64,000 nucleotides of DNA, taken from Acidobacteriota bacterium. GTDB lineage: Bacteria > Acidobacteriota > Vicinamibacteria > Marinacidobacterales > Marinacidobacteraceae. The notes under the pieces were generated by a model. It was not told where the DNA came from. It made no database searches and saw nothing but the letters and a program-made list of their open reading frames with translations. The DNA lies in the NCBI GenBank assembly GCA_009835985.1, contig VXWI01000038.1, forward strand, positions 1 to 64,000, in the 5' to 3' direction. Within the stretch, counting starts at the first letter, position 1. Each line of letters begins with the position of its first letter. The position numbers and the translations under genes are program-made. Positions 9,039-17,637 of this stretch are shown piece after piece.

Positions 9039-9339
9039 TGCAGGAGCGCTCTCTCAGGCCGGGCCAGATGTCCTCCGGGGACTTGCCCGTGATCTCAAGG
9101 TAGAGCGCCTCGGGACACAGATCGATCTCATTCCTCCACGCGATTTCGCCAAGTTCGCCGATCCGCACGTCTTCAAAGAAACCCCGGTCCAGCCACGCCG
9201 CGAAAACCCCCCTTCCGGCCACATCCGAAAGGTCGATCTCGCCTTCCACCCCGTCCTCGTACCGGAGCCAGATGCAAAATCCGGCGCGGGGCTCGACATC
9301 CACTGGCCTCAGTCGGGCGGATCCTGTTGGTGAACTCAT
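9031..9339 (-). CDS. DUF2442 protein
   Basis: The protein of 102 residues (from ATG 9339) matches DUF2442: RLRPVDVEPRAGFCIWLRYE, then a short acidic strand GEIDLSDVAGRGVFAAWLD and the end PEALYLEITGKSPEDIWPGL. ATG 9339 is preferred over an upstream in-frame start because a strong GGGAGGAG site lies just before it on the minus strand and because the upstream extension overlaps the preceding gene. The function is unknown; the usual partner DUF4160 follows with an 8-base overlap. Some DUF2442 proteins are thought to bind DNA and regulate the pair, but nothing in this sequence proves it. Confidence 0.82.
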   Translation of the reverse strand: MSSPTGSARLRPVDVEPRAGFCIWLRYEDGVEGEIDLSDVAGRGVFAAWLDRGFFEDVRIGELGEIAWRNEIDLCPEALYLEITGKSPEDIWPGLRERSCSA

Positions 9340-9343
9340 GGTC

Positions 9344-9958
9344 TCAAACTCCTCCCTTCGTGTCTTCCTCAGGCGTTTGCGAACTCGGCCCGCCATCCTG
9401 GCTTTTTCCTCCCTGGTTGTTGTCGGGAGGAGGCGCCGCGGTTCTACCGCCGAAATAGAAGCCGATTACTGAGCCGCTCAGTGTGGTCAGCGCCGCAACG
9501 ACTTCGCTAAAGCCGTCACCAGCGACTTCCGATCCGAAGAGCAGGAAGTTGATGGTCGAACCGACGATCACAATCGCCAGCATGCTACGGACGGACCCTC
9601 TGGGAAGGCCGAGACCTCTCGCGTCGTTCCGGGCGCCGTTAGCCCTCCATAGGGACACGGTGGGAAGTACCAGAAGTACTATCGCGAGAAGGCCGACTTC
9701 CACCCACAAGAGGCGTGTAACAGCCTCTGACCGAGCTACGCTTGCGCCGTCCACCTCGGTCGTGGGTGGCTGACCATCAGACCGCTCCATCGGTTCTGGT
9801 TCATTCGGCCGCAGACCTGACTCTGGCGTGGCTTGCTCAGTCGGCGGGTTCTGAGGCTGCTGGATGGCCGCGGCGCTGAAGGCAAATACCAGCAACGAGA
9901 GCGTCGTCGCCATCGTGCGGTTCCAACCTAAGCGGCTACCGGATCCATGAACTGACAT
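9344..9958 (-). CDS. unknown membrane protein leading the restriction operon
   Basis: From ATG 9958 the product is 204 residues. It has an N-terminal signal or anchor segment (MATTLSLLVFAFSAAA), a proline- and acidic-rich periplasmic stretch, then three hydrophobic segments: LLWVEVGLLAIVLLVLPTVS, SMLAIVIVGSTINFLLFG, and a glycine-rich VVAALTTLSGSVIGFYFGG, with a disordered PPPDNNQGGKSQDGG tail. No family is recognised. Its stop is 4 bases before the DUF2442 start, whose ribosome-binding site lies inside this gene's end, so it is almost certainly co-transcribed with DUF2442, DUF4160 and hsdRMS. It may be a chance neighbour or a membrane component of a larger defence unit. Confidence 0.6.
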   Translation of the reverse strand: MSVHGSGSRLGWNRTMATTLSLLVFAFSAAAIQQPQNPPTEQATPESGLRPNEPEPMERSDGQPPTTEVDGASVARSEAVTRLLWVEVGLLAIVLLVLPTVSLWRANGARNDARGLGLPRGSVRSMLAIVIVGSTINFLLFGSEVAGDGFSEVVAALTTLSGSVIGFYFGGRTAAPPPDNNQGGKSQDGGPSSQTPEEDTKGGV

Positions 9959-10500
9959 GTTTGTTTCTTCCCGTGCCTGCTGCCCCAAAACGTGACTCTT
10001 GGAGACGACATCCGTCGTACGGTCGGCGATTCCGAATGCATCCCGGGGAGCCGCGCCACGCATCTATCGAGTCAAGTTTAGACACCGCGAGGAGCACCAG
10101 CTTCGCGAACTCGCCAGTCACCCGGATCGCGAGAAAGCGGGACTGGGCCAACGGCAATCGACACAAGTGATAGGCAGAGTGATATCAGGATCCCAAGAAG
10201 GAGCATAAGTTGTTGATAGATTAGCTGTTTATTTGATCTCTATAACGGCCCGGAGGTCGGCGGTCCGGGCCGTGTGCCCCATGCGGAGGAGCATCGAGAC
10301 GCGTCTTGCGGGCCTGCGGCCCGCGACTCGGACGTTCCTGGAGGTGCGTGCCGTGAAATAGGGAGGGTCACGACGTTCGCGGCGCAGAGCGCCGCGGTGC
10401 CGGTCTGGAGACCGGCGTTCCAAGCCGTACGTGCGATTTGGGGCTCGTTCCTGACGTGCGACACGCTGGTATGCTGGCTAACCCGGAAGGAGGAGACTCC
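9959..10500. other. intergenic boundary between accessory island and metabolic region
   Basis: No convincing gene is visible over 542 bases. Bases 10200-10245 are clearly richer in A and T than the surroundings. They are followed by a perfect 9-bp stem at 10246-10272 (CGGCCCGGA / TCCGGGCCG), a 7-bp stem at 10308-10324 (GCGGGCC / GGCCCGC) and the double-hairpin repeat at 10367-10421. A -10-like TATGCT at 10470-10475 could serve coxM, but no good -35 box is spaced correctly before it. The ends of divergent transcription units (minus at 9958, plus at 10501) meet here, so both promoters should lie within it. Confidence 0.55.
10367..10421. repeat. double-hairpin intergenic repeat, copy 1
   Basis: Two adjacent perfect hairpins: CGCGGCGC at 10378-10385 pairs with GCGCCGCG at 10389-10396, and GCCGGTCT at 10399-10406 pairs with AGACCGGC at 10409-10416. 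The block beginning GTCACGACGT recurs with few changes at 54693-54746, and the second hairpin is a variant of the palindrome found at 26424-26592 and 54441-54464. It resembles REP/BIME elements of other phyla. Confidence 0.6.
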
Positions 10501-11370
10501 GTGATTCCACCGTCTTTCGACTATCACGCTCCCGACAACCTGGAAGAGGCGAGCCGGCTGCTGCTGGCGAACCCGGAGGCCAAGCTGCTGGCCGGGGGAC
10601 ACAGTCTCATCCCCATGATGCGGTTCCGGCTGGCGGAGCCGGCCGCGCTGGTGGACCTCCGCAAGATTCCCGGGCTCTCCGGGATCCGCGAAGAGGGCGG
10701 TTCCCTGTGCATCGGGGCGATGACCCGCGAGTCCGAACTCGAGAAGTCGGACCTCGTGCAGAGCCGGTACCCGTTGCTCGCGGACACCACCCGCGTCATC
10801 GCCGATCCGGTGGTGCGGAACCTGGCGACGGTCGGCGGCAACGTCGCCCACGCCGATCCGGGCAACGACCACCCGGCCGCGATGCTCGCCTACCGCGCGT
10901 CGTTCGTCGCGTGCGGTCCTTCCGGCGAGCGGACGATTGCCGCGTCCGACTTCTTCACCGGGCCCTTCTCGACCTGCCTGGAAGCCGGCGAGATCCTCAC
11001 CGAGATCCGCATTCCGGCGTCCGGGGCCGGTTCAGGCGGCGCCTACCAGAAGTTCGAGCGGAAGGTCGGCGACTACGCGGTCGCCGCGGTCGCCGTCCAG
11101 TTGCAACTCGACGGCGGGCAGGTCGCCGGCGCCGGAGTGGCGCTCACCAACGTGGGCCTCACCGCGATCCAGGCCGGGGCCGCCGAGGCGGCGCTCGTCG
11201 GCTCGGACGGCGGTGATGCCGCGCTCGACGCCGCGGCCGAAGCCGCCGCGGCGGCGGCCGATCCGGGCGACGATCACCGGGGGTCCGCCGACTACAAGCG
11301 CGCGGTGGTCCGCGTGCTCACCCATCGGGCGGCGGCCAGCGCGCTCGCCCGGGCGAGGGAGGCGTCATGA
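10501..11370 (+). CDS. coxM: aerobic CO dehydrogenase medium (FAD) subunit CoxM, form I cluster
   Basis: CoxM carries FAD and passes electrons from the iron-sulfur subunit to the respiratory quinone. The 289-residue protein has both flavin signatures of the family: AGGHS (in [12 protein letters not shown], about residues 34-45) and the TVGG loop (in [17 protein letters not shown]). The start is GTG 10501, because AAGGAGGAG at 10487-10495 stands seven bases before it; an ATG 10471 upstream would place this site inside the gene. The stop overlaps coxS (ATGA). The order M-S-L is that of form I CO dehydrogenase operons. Related FAD subunits occur in xanthine and nicotine dehydrogenases, so the identification rests on the large subunit next door. 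Confidence 0.88.
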   Translation: MIPPSFDYHAPDNLEEASRLLLANPEAKLLAGGHSLIPMMRFRLAEPAALVDLRKIPGLSGIREEGGSLCIGAMTRESELEKSDLVQSRYPLLADTTRVIADPVVRNLATVGGNVAHADPGNDHPAAMLAYRASFVACGPSGERTIAASDFFTGPFSTCLEAGEILTEIRIPASGAGSGGAYQKFERKVGDYAVAAVAVQLQLDGGQVAGAGVALTNVGLTAIQAGAAEAALVGSDGGDAALDAAAEAAAAAADPGDDHRGSADYKRAVVRVLTHRAAASALARAREAS

Positions 11371-11849
11371 GTTCCCACCAGATCAGCGTCACCATCAACG
11401 GTGAGGAACACACCCGCGAGGTGGAAGCCCGGCTGCTGCTCGTGCACTTCATCCGCGAGGAACTCGACCTCACCGGCACCCACATCGGGTGCGACACGAC
11501 CTCCTGCGGCGCCTGCACGGTGCTCCTGAACGGCGTGCCCGCCAAGAGCTGCACGGTCTTCGCCGTGGCGGCCGACGGCGCCGAGGTCACGACCGTGGAG
11601 GGGCTCGGCAACGGCGGTCTCCATCCGGTCCAGCAGGGATTCACGGAGAAACACGGACTCCAGTGCGGCTTCTGCACTCCGGGGATGATGATGACCTCCA
11701 AGGCGCTCCTGGAAGAGAACCCGGATCCGTCCGAAGAGGAGATCCGCTGGGGCATCTCCGGCAACCTGTGCCGGTGCACCGGCTACGTGAACATCGTACG
11801 AGCGGTGCAGCGGGCCAGCGAACTGATGAAGGAGAACAGCGATGGCTGA
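11367..11849 (+). CDS. coxS: aerobic CO dehydrogenase small [2Fe-2S] subunit CoxS, form I cluster
   Basis: CoxS carries two [2Fe-2S] clusters that wire the molybdenum site to FAD. The proximal plant-ferredoxin-like cluster motif is [16 protein letters not shown] with a fourth cysteine in AKSC; the distal four-helix cluster motif is QCGFCTPGM with CRC in GNLCRCTGY. All eight cysteines are present. At 160 residues it has the usual length. The ATG overlaps the coxM stop and the last eight bases overlap coxL, so the three subunits are made in step. Confidence 0.93.
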   Translation: MSSHQISVTINGEEHTREVEARLLLVHFIREELDLTGTHIGCDTTSCGACTVLLNGVPAKSCTVFAVAADGAEVTTVEGLGNGGLHPVQQGFTEKHGLQCGFCTPGMMMTSKALLEENPDPSEEEIRWGISGNLCRCTGYVNIVRAVQRASELMKENSDG

Positions 11850-14187
11850 GTGCAGAGGACTCGGACACTCCGTCCAGAGAAAAGAAGACGCCCGCTTCAT
11901 CAGGGGCCAGGGCCGCTACATCGACGACATCAAGCTGCCCGGGATGCTCTACCTGGACATCGCCCGGAGCCCGTACGCCCACGCCAAGATCACCAAGATC
12001 CACGAGGACACCGCGATGGCGGTGGACGGCGTGGCGGCGGTAATCACCGGGAAGACCCTCGAGGGATTCAAGCTCGCCTGGATGCCGACCCTGATGAGCG
12101 ACCAGCAGATGGTGCTGCCGGTGGACACCGTCAAGTACCAGGCGCAGGAAGTGGCGGCGATCGTGGCAACGTCGCGCTACGCAGCCGCCGACGGCGCCGC
12201 CGCCCTTGAGGTGGACTACGACCCGCTGCCCGTGGTGGTGGATCCGCACGAGGCGCTAAAGCCCGGGGCGACCAAGGTCCGGGACGACAAGGAGAGCAAT
12301 CACATCTTCCACTGGGAGCACGGGGACGCCGACGGGACGGAGGCAGCGCTCGCCGGCTGCGACACCGTCGTCGAGCAGAAGATGCACCTTCCGCGCATCC
12401 ATGTGGCTTCGATCGAGACCTGCGGCTGCGTGGCGAGCTGGAACCCGGTGGAGGGCCACCTCACCCTCTACCTGACCACCCAGGCGCCGCACGCGATCCG
12501 CACCGTGGTGGCCCTCGTGACCGCCCATCTCGGCCTCGCCGAGCACAAGATCCGGGTGATCTCGCCCGACATCGGCGGGGGATTCGGGGGCAAGGTGCCG
12601 GTCTATCCCGGCTACGTGCTCGCGACGGCCGCGTCGGTGGTCACCGGCAAGCCGGTGAAGTGGATCGAGGACCGTTCGGAGAACCTCCAGGCGGACTCGT
12701 TCGCCCGCGACTACCACATCACCGCCAGGCTCGGGTCGAAGGACGGGAAGGTGACGGCGCTCAAGCTGGACACCGTCGCCGACCACGGCTATTCGGACGC
12801 GGCGGCGAACCCGTCCAAGTTCCCGGCGGGGCTCTACCACATCGCCACCGGGTCCTACGACCTGGAGAACGCGCACGTATCGGTGGACGGCGTCTACACG
12901 AACAAGCCGCCGGGCGGGATCGCCTACCGGTGCTCGTTCCGCGTCACCGAGGCGGTGCACGCCATCGAGCGCATGGTGGACCTCCTGGCCCGCGAGAACG
13001 GGGAGGACCCGGCGGACTTCCGCCTCCGGAACTTCATCAAGCCCGAGCAGTTCCCGTATCAGTCGGCGCTCGGCTGGGAGTACGACAGCGGCGACTACGG
13101 TGCGGCGCTCGAAAAGGCCATGGACATGATCGGCTACCAGGATCTGCGGGCCGAGCAGGCCGAAAAGCGCGCCCGCGGCGAGCTGATGGGCATCGGGATC
13201 TCCTCGTTCACCGAGATCGTGGGCGCCGGGCCGTCGAAGACCTTCGACATCCTTGGCATCAAGATGTTCGACTCGGCCGAGATCCGCATCCATCCCACCG
13301 GGAAGGCGATCGCCCGCTTCGGCACCAAGTCCCAGGGGCAGGGACACGAGACCACCTACGCGCAGATCATCGCGGAAGAACTCGGCATCCCGCCCGAGGA
13401 CATCCAGGTCGAGGAGGGGGATACGGATACCGCACCCTACGGGCTCGGAACCTACGCGAGCCGGTCCACTCCGACCGCCGGCGCCGCGGCGTCCATCGCG
13501 TCGCGGAAGATCCGGGAGAAAGGCAGAAAGATCGCTGCCCACCTCCTCGAGGCGGACGAAGCGGACCTCGTCTGGGAGCAGGGGAAGTTCTACGTGAAGG
13601 GCTCCCCGGACCGGGCGAAGACCATCCAGGACATCGCGTTCGCGGCCTACACGAACCACCCGCAGGGCCTGGAGGCGGGCCTCGAGGCGATCTCCTACTA
13701 CGACCCGCCCAACCTGACCTTCCCGTTCGGGTCCTACATCTGCTGCGTGGACATCGACCGGGGCACCGGCCAGGTCAAGATCCGGCGCTTCGTGGCGGTG
13801 GACGACTGCGGCGTGCGGATCAACCCGATGATCGTGGACGGCCAGATCCACGGCGGGCTCACCATGGGCATCGCCCCGGCGCTGCTCGAGGAGATCTCCT
13901 ACGACGCGGACGGCAACATCACTGGGGGCAACCTCATGGAGTACCTCGTTCCCACCGCGATGGAGACGCCGCACTGGGAGCTCGGCGAGACGGTCACCCC
14001 GTCGCCGCATCACCCGATCGGCGCCAAGGGGGTTGGCGAGTCCGCGACCGTGGGCGCCCCCCCGGCCGTCGTGAACGCGGTGGTGGACGCCCTCTGGCAC
14101 CTCGGGGTGCGTCACATGGAGATTCCCATGACTCCGGCGCGCGTCTGGGACGTCCTCAACGAACACGGCGCCGCGGCGACGCGCTAG
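11842..14187 (+). CDS. coxL: aerobic CO dehydrogenase large molybdenum subunit CoxL, form I
   Basis: CoxL binds molybdopterin cytosine dinucleotide and the Mo-S-Cu site that oxidises CO to CO2. The 781-residue protein contains AYRCSFR with Cys364 in the place of the copper-binding cysteine of the form I enzymes (motif AYxCSFR), the cofactor segments GGGFGGK and [12 protein letters not shown], and the C-terminal KGVGES bearing the catalytic glutamate of the whole family. The cysteine is what separates true CO dehydrogenases from other xanthine-dehydrogenase-family hydroxylases, so form I activity is likely. GGAG precedes ATG 11842. No coxB, coxC, coxH or coxK homologue is seen in the window; the copper-insertion genes coxD-F lie 17 kb downstream. 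Confidence 0.92.
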   Translation: MAECRGLGHSVQRKEDARFIRGQGRYIDDIKLPGMLYLDIARSPYAHAKITKIHEDTAMAVDGVAAVITGKTLEGFKLAWMPTLMSDQQMVLPVDTVKYQAQEVAAIVATSRYAAADGAAALEVDYDPLPVVVDPHEALKPGATKVRDDKESNHIFHWEHGDADGTEAALAGCDTVVEQKMHLPRIHVASIETCGCVASWNPVEGHLTLYLTTQAPHAIRTVVALVTAHLGLAEHKIRVISPDIGGGFGGKVPVYPGYVLATAASVVTGKPVKWIEDRSENLQADSFARDYHITARLGSKDGKVTALKLDTVADHGYSDAAANPSKFPAGLYHIATGSYDLENAHVSVDGVYTNKPPGGIAYRCSFRVTEAVHAIERMVDLLARENGEDPADFRLRNFIKPEQFPYQSALGWEYDSGDYGAALEKAMDMIGYQDLRAEQAEKRARGELMGIGISSFTEIVGAGPSKTFDILGIKMFDSAEIRIHPTGKAIARFGTKSQGQGHETTYAQIIAEELGIPPEDIQVEEGDTDTAPYGLGTYASRSTPTAGAAASIASRKIREKGRKIAAHLLEADEADLVWEQGKFYVKGSPDRAKTIQDIAFAAYTNHPQGLEAGLEAISYYDPPNLTFPFGSYICCVDIDRGTGQVKIRRFVAVDDCGVRINPMIVDGQIHGGLTMGIAPALLEEISYDADGNITGGNLMEYLVPTAMETPHWELGETVTPSPHHPIGAKGVGESATVGAPPAVVNAVVDALWHLGVRHMEIPMTPARVWDVLNEHGAAATR

Positions 14188-14209
14188 GAGGCCGCGCCGG
14201 AACACGGCG

Positions 14210-15169
14210 ATGACCGGCCCGACGGACGTCTTCGCCGCGGCCGCGCGCCTCTACCGGGACGGGGTTCCCTTCGTCCTGGCAACGGTCGTGCGCGCTGAAC
14301 GTCCGACGTCCGCCCGCCCCGGCGCCAAGGCGATCGTCACCGGCGACGGACAGTTTCGGGGTTTCGTCGGCGGGACCTGCGTCAAACCTGCGGTCCGGCG
14401 CGAGTCGCTGCGCGCGCTCGCCGACGGAGCGCCCCGGCTGCTCCGCATCTCCCCCGACAGCCCGCCCGAGGGCGTCGAGGCGGAAGAGGGAGTTCTGGAG
14501 GAACACATGGCCTGCGTCAGTGGCGGCGCTCTCGACATCCACCTGGAGCCGTACCTGCCCTCGCGGCGTCTGCTGCTGGCGGGGCGTTCGCCCATCGTTG
14601 AATCCCTGGCGGCGCTCGGCGAGGCGCTCGGGATGGAGGTTCGGACTGCCGAGACCGAGGAAGACCTCGACACCGCGGCCGAGGGGGCCTTCGTGGTCGT
14701 CGCCGGTCATGGAGAAGGCGAGTGGGGGGCGCTGAAGGCCGCGTTGACGGGCGGCCGCGCCCGCTATGCGGGCCTGGTCGCGAGTCCGCGGCGGGCGGCG
14801 GCGGTGCGCGAGCGGCTCGTCGGGATGGGTGTCGCCGAAGCCGACATCGGCCGGCTCCGGTCTCCGGCTGGGCTCGACATCGGGGCCGAGACCCCCGGTG
14901 AGATTGCGCTCAGCATCCTCGCCCAGATCGTGGAGGAGCGGCGCGCGGCGGAACCGCCCGAGGCCGCTGCGGAGGAGCCGGCAGCGCCCGCCGTCGGCAT
15001 CTCGCTCGACGTTCCAGACGACGACGTGGCGGTGGACCCCATCTGCGGGATGAGCGTCTCCCGGGACTCTCCGCACCGGGTGGAATCGGGCGGCGAAACC
15101 TGGTGGTTCTGCTGCGCCGGCTGCGCGGAGACGTTCGCTACCGCCGCGCAGGCCGCTGATTCCGCCTGA
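14210..15169 (+). CDS. XdhC/CoxI-family maturation protein fused to a C-terminal YHS domain
   Basis: XdhC/CoxI proteins bind molybdenum cofactor and help sulfurate and insert it into hydroxylases. The 319-residue protein has an N-terminal XdhC_CoxI domain, with FVGGTCVKPAV where relatives have GSVSGGCVEG, then CVSGGALDIHLEPY, and a Rossmann-type second domain (about 120-250) ending in SPAGLDIGAETPGEIALSIL, a standard family ending. An acidic, alanine-rich linker leads to a YHS domain from about residue 276 (DPICGMSV, later WWFCCAGCAETF), a small cysteine-rich metal-binding fold found in copper proteins. The gene lies 22 bases after coxL. A copper role in building the Mo-Cu site is a reasonable inference, not shown. 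Confidence 0.8.
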   Translation: MTGPTDVFAAAARLYRDGVPFVLATVVRAERPTSARPGAKAIVTGDGQFRGFVGGTCVKPAVRRESLRALADGAPRLLRISPDSPPEGVEAEEGVLEEHMACVSGGALDIHLEPYLPSRRLLLAGRSPIVESLAALGEALGMEVRTAETEEDLDTAAEGAFVVVAGHGEGEWGALKAALTGGRARYAGLVASPRRAAAVRERLVGMGVAEADIGRLRSPAGLDIGAETPGEIALSILAQIVEERRAAEPPEAAAEEPAAPAVGISLDVPDDDVAVDPICGMSVSRDSPHRVESGGETWWFCCAGCAETFATAAQAADSA

Positions 15170-15215
15170 TTTGCGCCCTGACCGGGCGCCGCCGCCCCGC
15201 AGGAGGGCCGAAACG

Positions 15216-16388
15216 ATGAAGTCTCGCCGCACGTTGTGCGCCGCCGTGATGATCTCCTCGATCGCCGCCGGCGCTCCCGCCCAGACCCCAACCCGCGCCC
15301 GGGACCTGGGGGTGCCCTTCGAGGGCCATCCGGGTCCGCTGAACGCCATCACCGACGTTTCCGGACTGGAGGTGGGACACACCACGATCCTGCGGGAGGA
15401 GGGACCGGTCCGGACCGGGGTCACCGCGGTGTTGCCGCGCGGGCGGATGAGCCAGGCCGGGGTGTTCGCCAACTGGTTCGCCCTGAACGGGAACGGCGAG
15501 ATGACCGGCACGACCTGGGTCAGCGACCGGGGAATCCTGAAGGGGCCGGTGCTCATCACGAACACCTACAGCGTCGGCGCGGTCCACGAGGCGGCGATCG
15601 CCTGGGCCGAGGCGAATCTCGGTTTTCGCGCGTGGACGCTGCCGATGGTCGCCGAGACCTGGGACGGATTCCTGAACGACATCACCGGCTTCCACGTCCG
15701 CCGCGAGCACGTGTTCGCCGCGCTCGACTCCGCCCGCGGCGGACCGGTCGAGGAGGGCTCGGTGGGAGGCGGTACCGGGATGCGCACCTTCGAGTTCAAG
15801 TCGGGAATCGGCACCGCCTCGCGCCGTGTCGGGACCGGTGGAACGGACTACACGGTGGGCGTCCTGGTTCAGTCCAACTTCGGCCGGCGTCCGCAGCTCC
15901 GCATCGCCGGAGTGCCGGTAGGGCGGGAGATCCCGGACCTGCTTCCGGAGAACCCGCCGCCCTCGGAATCCGGTCCCCCCGTCCCGAGGGGAGGACGGGA
16001 CGGATCCATCATCATCGTCGCGGCCACCGATGCGCCGCTGCTCCCGCACCAGTTGAAGCGGGTTGCCCGCCGGGCATCCCTGGGACTCGGACGCCTCGGG
16101 AGCATCTCGATGAATGGCTCCGGAGACATCTTCGTCGCGTTTTCGACCGCCAACGGGGAGGCCGTCGCCAACGAGAGCGGCGAGGCTCGCTTGCGGATGC
16201 TGGCGAACTCCGATCTGAACCCGCTCTTCGAAGGGGTCGTGCAGGCCACCGAGGAGGCCATCGTGAACTCCATGGTCGCGGCCCGCGACATGAGTGGCGT
16301 GAACGGCCGCCGGATCTACGCGATCCCGCACGAACGCCTCCGGGAGATCCTCCGCCGCCATGACCGGCTGCTGGTGGTACCGGACTGA
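15216..16388 (+). CDS. P1-family (S58) autoprocessing aminopeptidase, DmpA-like
   Basis: DmpA/BapA-type peptidases cut D- or beta-amino acid peptides and activate themselves by cleaving before a serine nucleophile. The protein of 390 residues starts at ATG 15216 (AGGAGGG at 15201-15207) with a signal peptide (CAAVMISSIAAGAPAQ). Motifs include ITDVSGLEVGHTT, EEGSVGGGTGMRTFEFKSGI and NGSGDIFVAFST. Gly263-Ser264 in GRDGSIIIVAATDAPL is the likely cleavage site; it would give a C-terminal chain of 127 residues, nearly the size known for DmpA. It stands after the maturation gene, but a role in CO metabolism is unlikely; periplasmic peptide breakdown is more probable. Confidence 0.85.
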   Translation: MKSRRTLCAAVMISSIAAGAPAQTPTRARDLGVPFEGHPGPLNAITDVSGLEVGHTTILREEGPVRTGVTAVLPRGRMSQAGVFANWFALNGNGEMTGTTWVSDRGILKGPVLITNTYSVGAVHEAAIAWAEANLGFRAWTLPMVAETWDGFLNDITGFHVRREHVFAALDSARGGPVEEGSVGGGTGMRTFEFKSGIGTASRRVGTGGTDYTVGVLVQSNFGRRPQLRIAGVPVGREIPDLLPENPPPSESGPPVPRGGRDGSIIIVAATDAPLLPHQLKRVARRASLGLGRLGSISMNGSGDIFVAFSTANGEAVANESGEARLRMLANSDLNPLFEGVVQATEEAIVNSMVAARDMSGVNGRRIYAIPHERLREILRRHDRLLVVPD

Positions 16389-16467
16389 CAACCGATCCGG
16401 CTTCATGGCGTTAGTCTGCCGAAAGATGACGTGTGGTCGTGACTTGACTTGGGTTGTGCGGTGGAGA

Positions 16468-17625
16468 ATGGCGTCGAGAGCGGTGGCCCTCGCCGCGATC
16501 GTGGCGCTTGGCGTCAGTGGCTGCAGCGACGCGACGACGCCTACCGGGCCTTTCCCGGGACCGGTCCCGACGGCGCTCGAAATCCGCGGTCTGCCGGAGG
16601 AACCGCTCGAGATCGGTGCGGTGGTGCAACTGACCGGCTGGGCGACCTTCAGCGACGGCTCCGCCGGGCAGGTGGATCCGGTCTGGAGTTCGAGCGCGCC
16701 CGAGGTGGCGAGCGTGGACGGGCGCGGCTTCGTGTTCGCGCACGCGGCCGGTGAGACGCGCATCACCGCCACGCTGGGACCTGCCAGCGCCGAGGCCGGA
16801 GTGGCGGTTGCGCCGGTCAATCCGGATCGCTATGACCTCAGCGGACAGGTCGTGAACCACAACGGCCGCCCGGTGGCGGATGTGTTCGTCGTCGCGCTGG
16901 ACGGCCCTTCCGTGGGGAAGGCAACCACGACGCGTGGCGACGGCGGATACATCCTGCATGACCTGGAGGGCGACACCACCCTCGCGGCACGGAAGGACGG
17001 GTACGCCGAGGCGACGGGGCTCGCGACGCGTGATTCGGGTCGGCTCGACTTCACCCTCACCGGAGGGGCGCCCCGGGATGCGTTCGGCGAGGGACAGTGG
17101 ATTGTCGGTGACGAGGTTCTGCCGGGGCGGTACTTCACCGATCCGGACTCAGGATGTTTCTGGCAGCGGCGCTCCGGGTTTTCCATCGGATACCCGGCCA
17201 ATCGAGCCCCTCTCCTGCCCTTCGAGTCCGAGCCCGACCTTGACTTCATCGCCGGAAGGGAGCTCCGGTTCGATTCCGGGCAGGAAATCGTGGACATCCA
17301 GGCGAGTGATGCCGCGTTTCGATCCCGGTCCGAGTGCGGGGAGTGGCGGACCGAGCCGCCGCACCCCGGCGTCATGGAAGACATCGCTCCGGGCACCTGG
17401 CTGGTGGGCGCCCAGGTCGCGCCCGGCACCTATCGCGCCGATGCCGACTACCTGTGCCTCTGGCTGCGGCTTGCCGCCTTCGGGGGCGTTCAGGAGGACG
17501 TTGTGGAGGACGGCCTCGTCGAGGCGCGGGCCGGCGCGGAACTCACGGTGACGATCGATCCGTCCGACGCCGGTTTCTACAGCGACGCCGAGTGCGGTCC
17601 CTGGACCCGCGTGGAAGACCCGTAG
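16468..17625 (+). CDS. secreted lipoprotein with Ig-like, carboxypeptidase-regulatory and twin repeat domains
   Basis: The 385-residue product begins with a lipoprotein signal whose lipobox LGVSGC predicts acylation of the cysteine, so it sits on the cell surface or in the periplasm. A bacterial Ig-like (Big2) segment follows (WSSSAPEVASVDGRGFVFA, then AAGETRITATL), then a carboxypeptidase regulatory-like domain (LSGQVVNHNGRPVADVFVVA). The rest holds two related repeats of roughly 80 residues, each starting with a G-W-V-G-P-G-Y pattern (GQWIVGDEVLPGRYFTD and GTWLVGAQVAPGTYRAD) and each with a conserved cysteine near W. The function is unknown; binding or adhesion is possible. It is convergent with the TonB receptor, 12 bases apart. 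Confidence 0.72.
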   Translation: MASRAVALAAIVALGVSGCSDATTPTGPFPGPVPTALEIRGLPEEPLEIGAVVQLTGWATFSDGSAGQVDPVWSSSAPEVASVDGRGFVFAHAAGETRITATLGPASAEAGVAVAPVNPDRYDLSGQVVNHNGRPVADVFVVALDGPSVGKATTTRGDGGYILHDLEGDTTLAARKDGYAEATGLATRDSGRLDFTLTGGAPRDAFGEGQWIVGDEVLPGRYFTDPDSGCFWQRRSGFSIGYPANRAPLLPFESEPDLDFIAGRELRFDSGQEIVDIQASDAAFRSRSECGEWRTEPPHPGVMEDIAPGTWLVGAQVAPGTYRADADYLCLWLRLAAFGGVQEDVVEDGLVEARAGAELTVTIDPSDAGFYSDAECGPWTRVEDP

Positions 17626-17637
17626 AGGAAGTCGCGG

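Noticed and set aside
11842-14187. Xanthine dehydrogenase or nicotine-type hydroxylase for the first large subunit
   Set aside because: The AYRCSFR cysteine motif and M-S-L order point to form I CO dehydrogenase instead.
12256-14205. Antisense frame of about 650 codons opposite coxL
   Set aside because: Long antisense frames are expected in high-GC DNA; the residues are arginine- and glycine-rich with no recognisable domain.
16440-16470. TTGACT at 16444 as -35 box of the lipoprotein gene
   Set aside because: No -10-like sequence lies 16-18 bases downstream; the start codon comes first.
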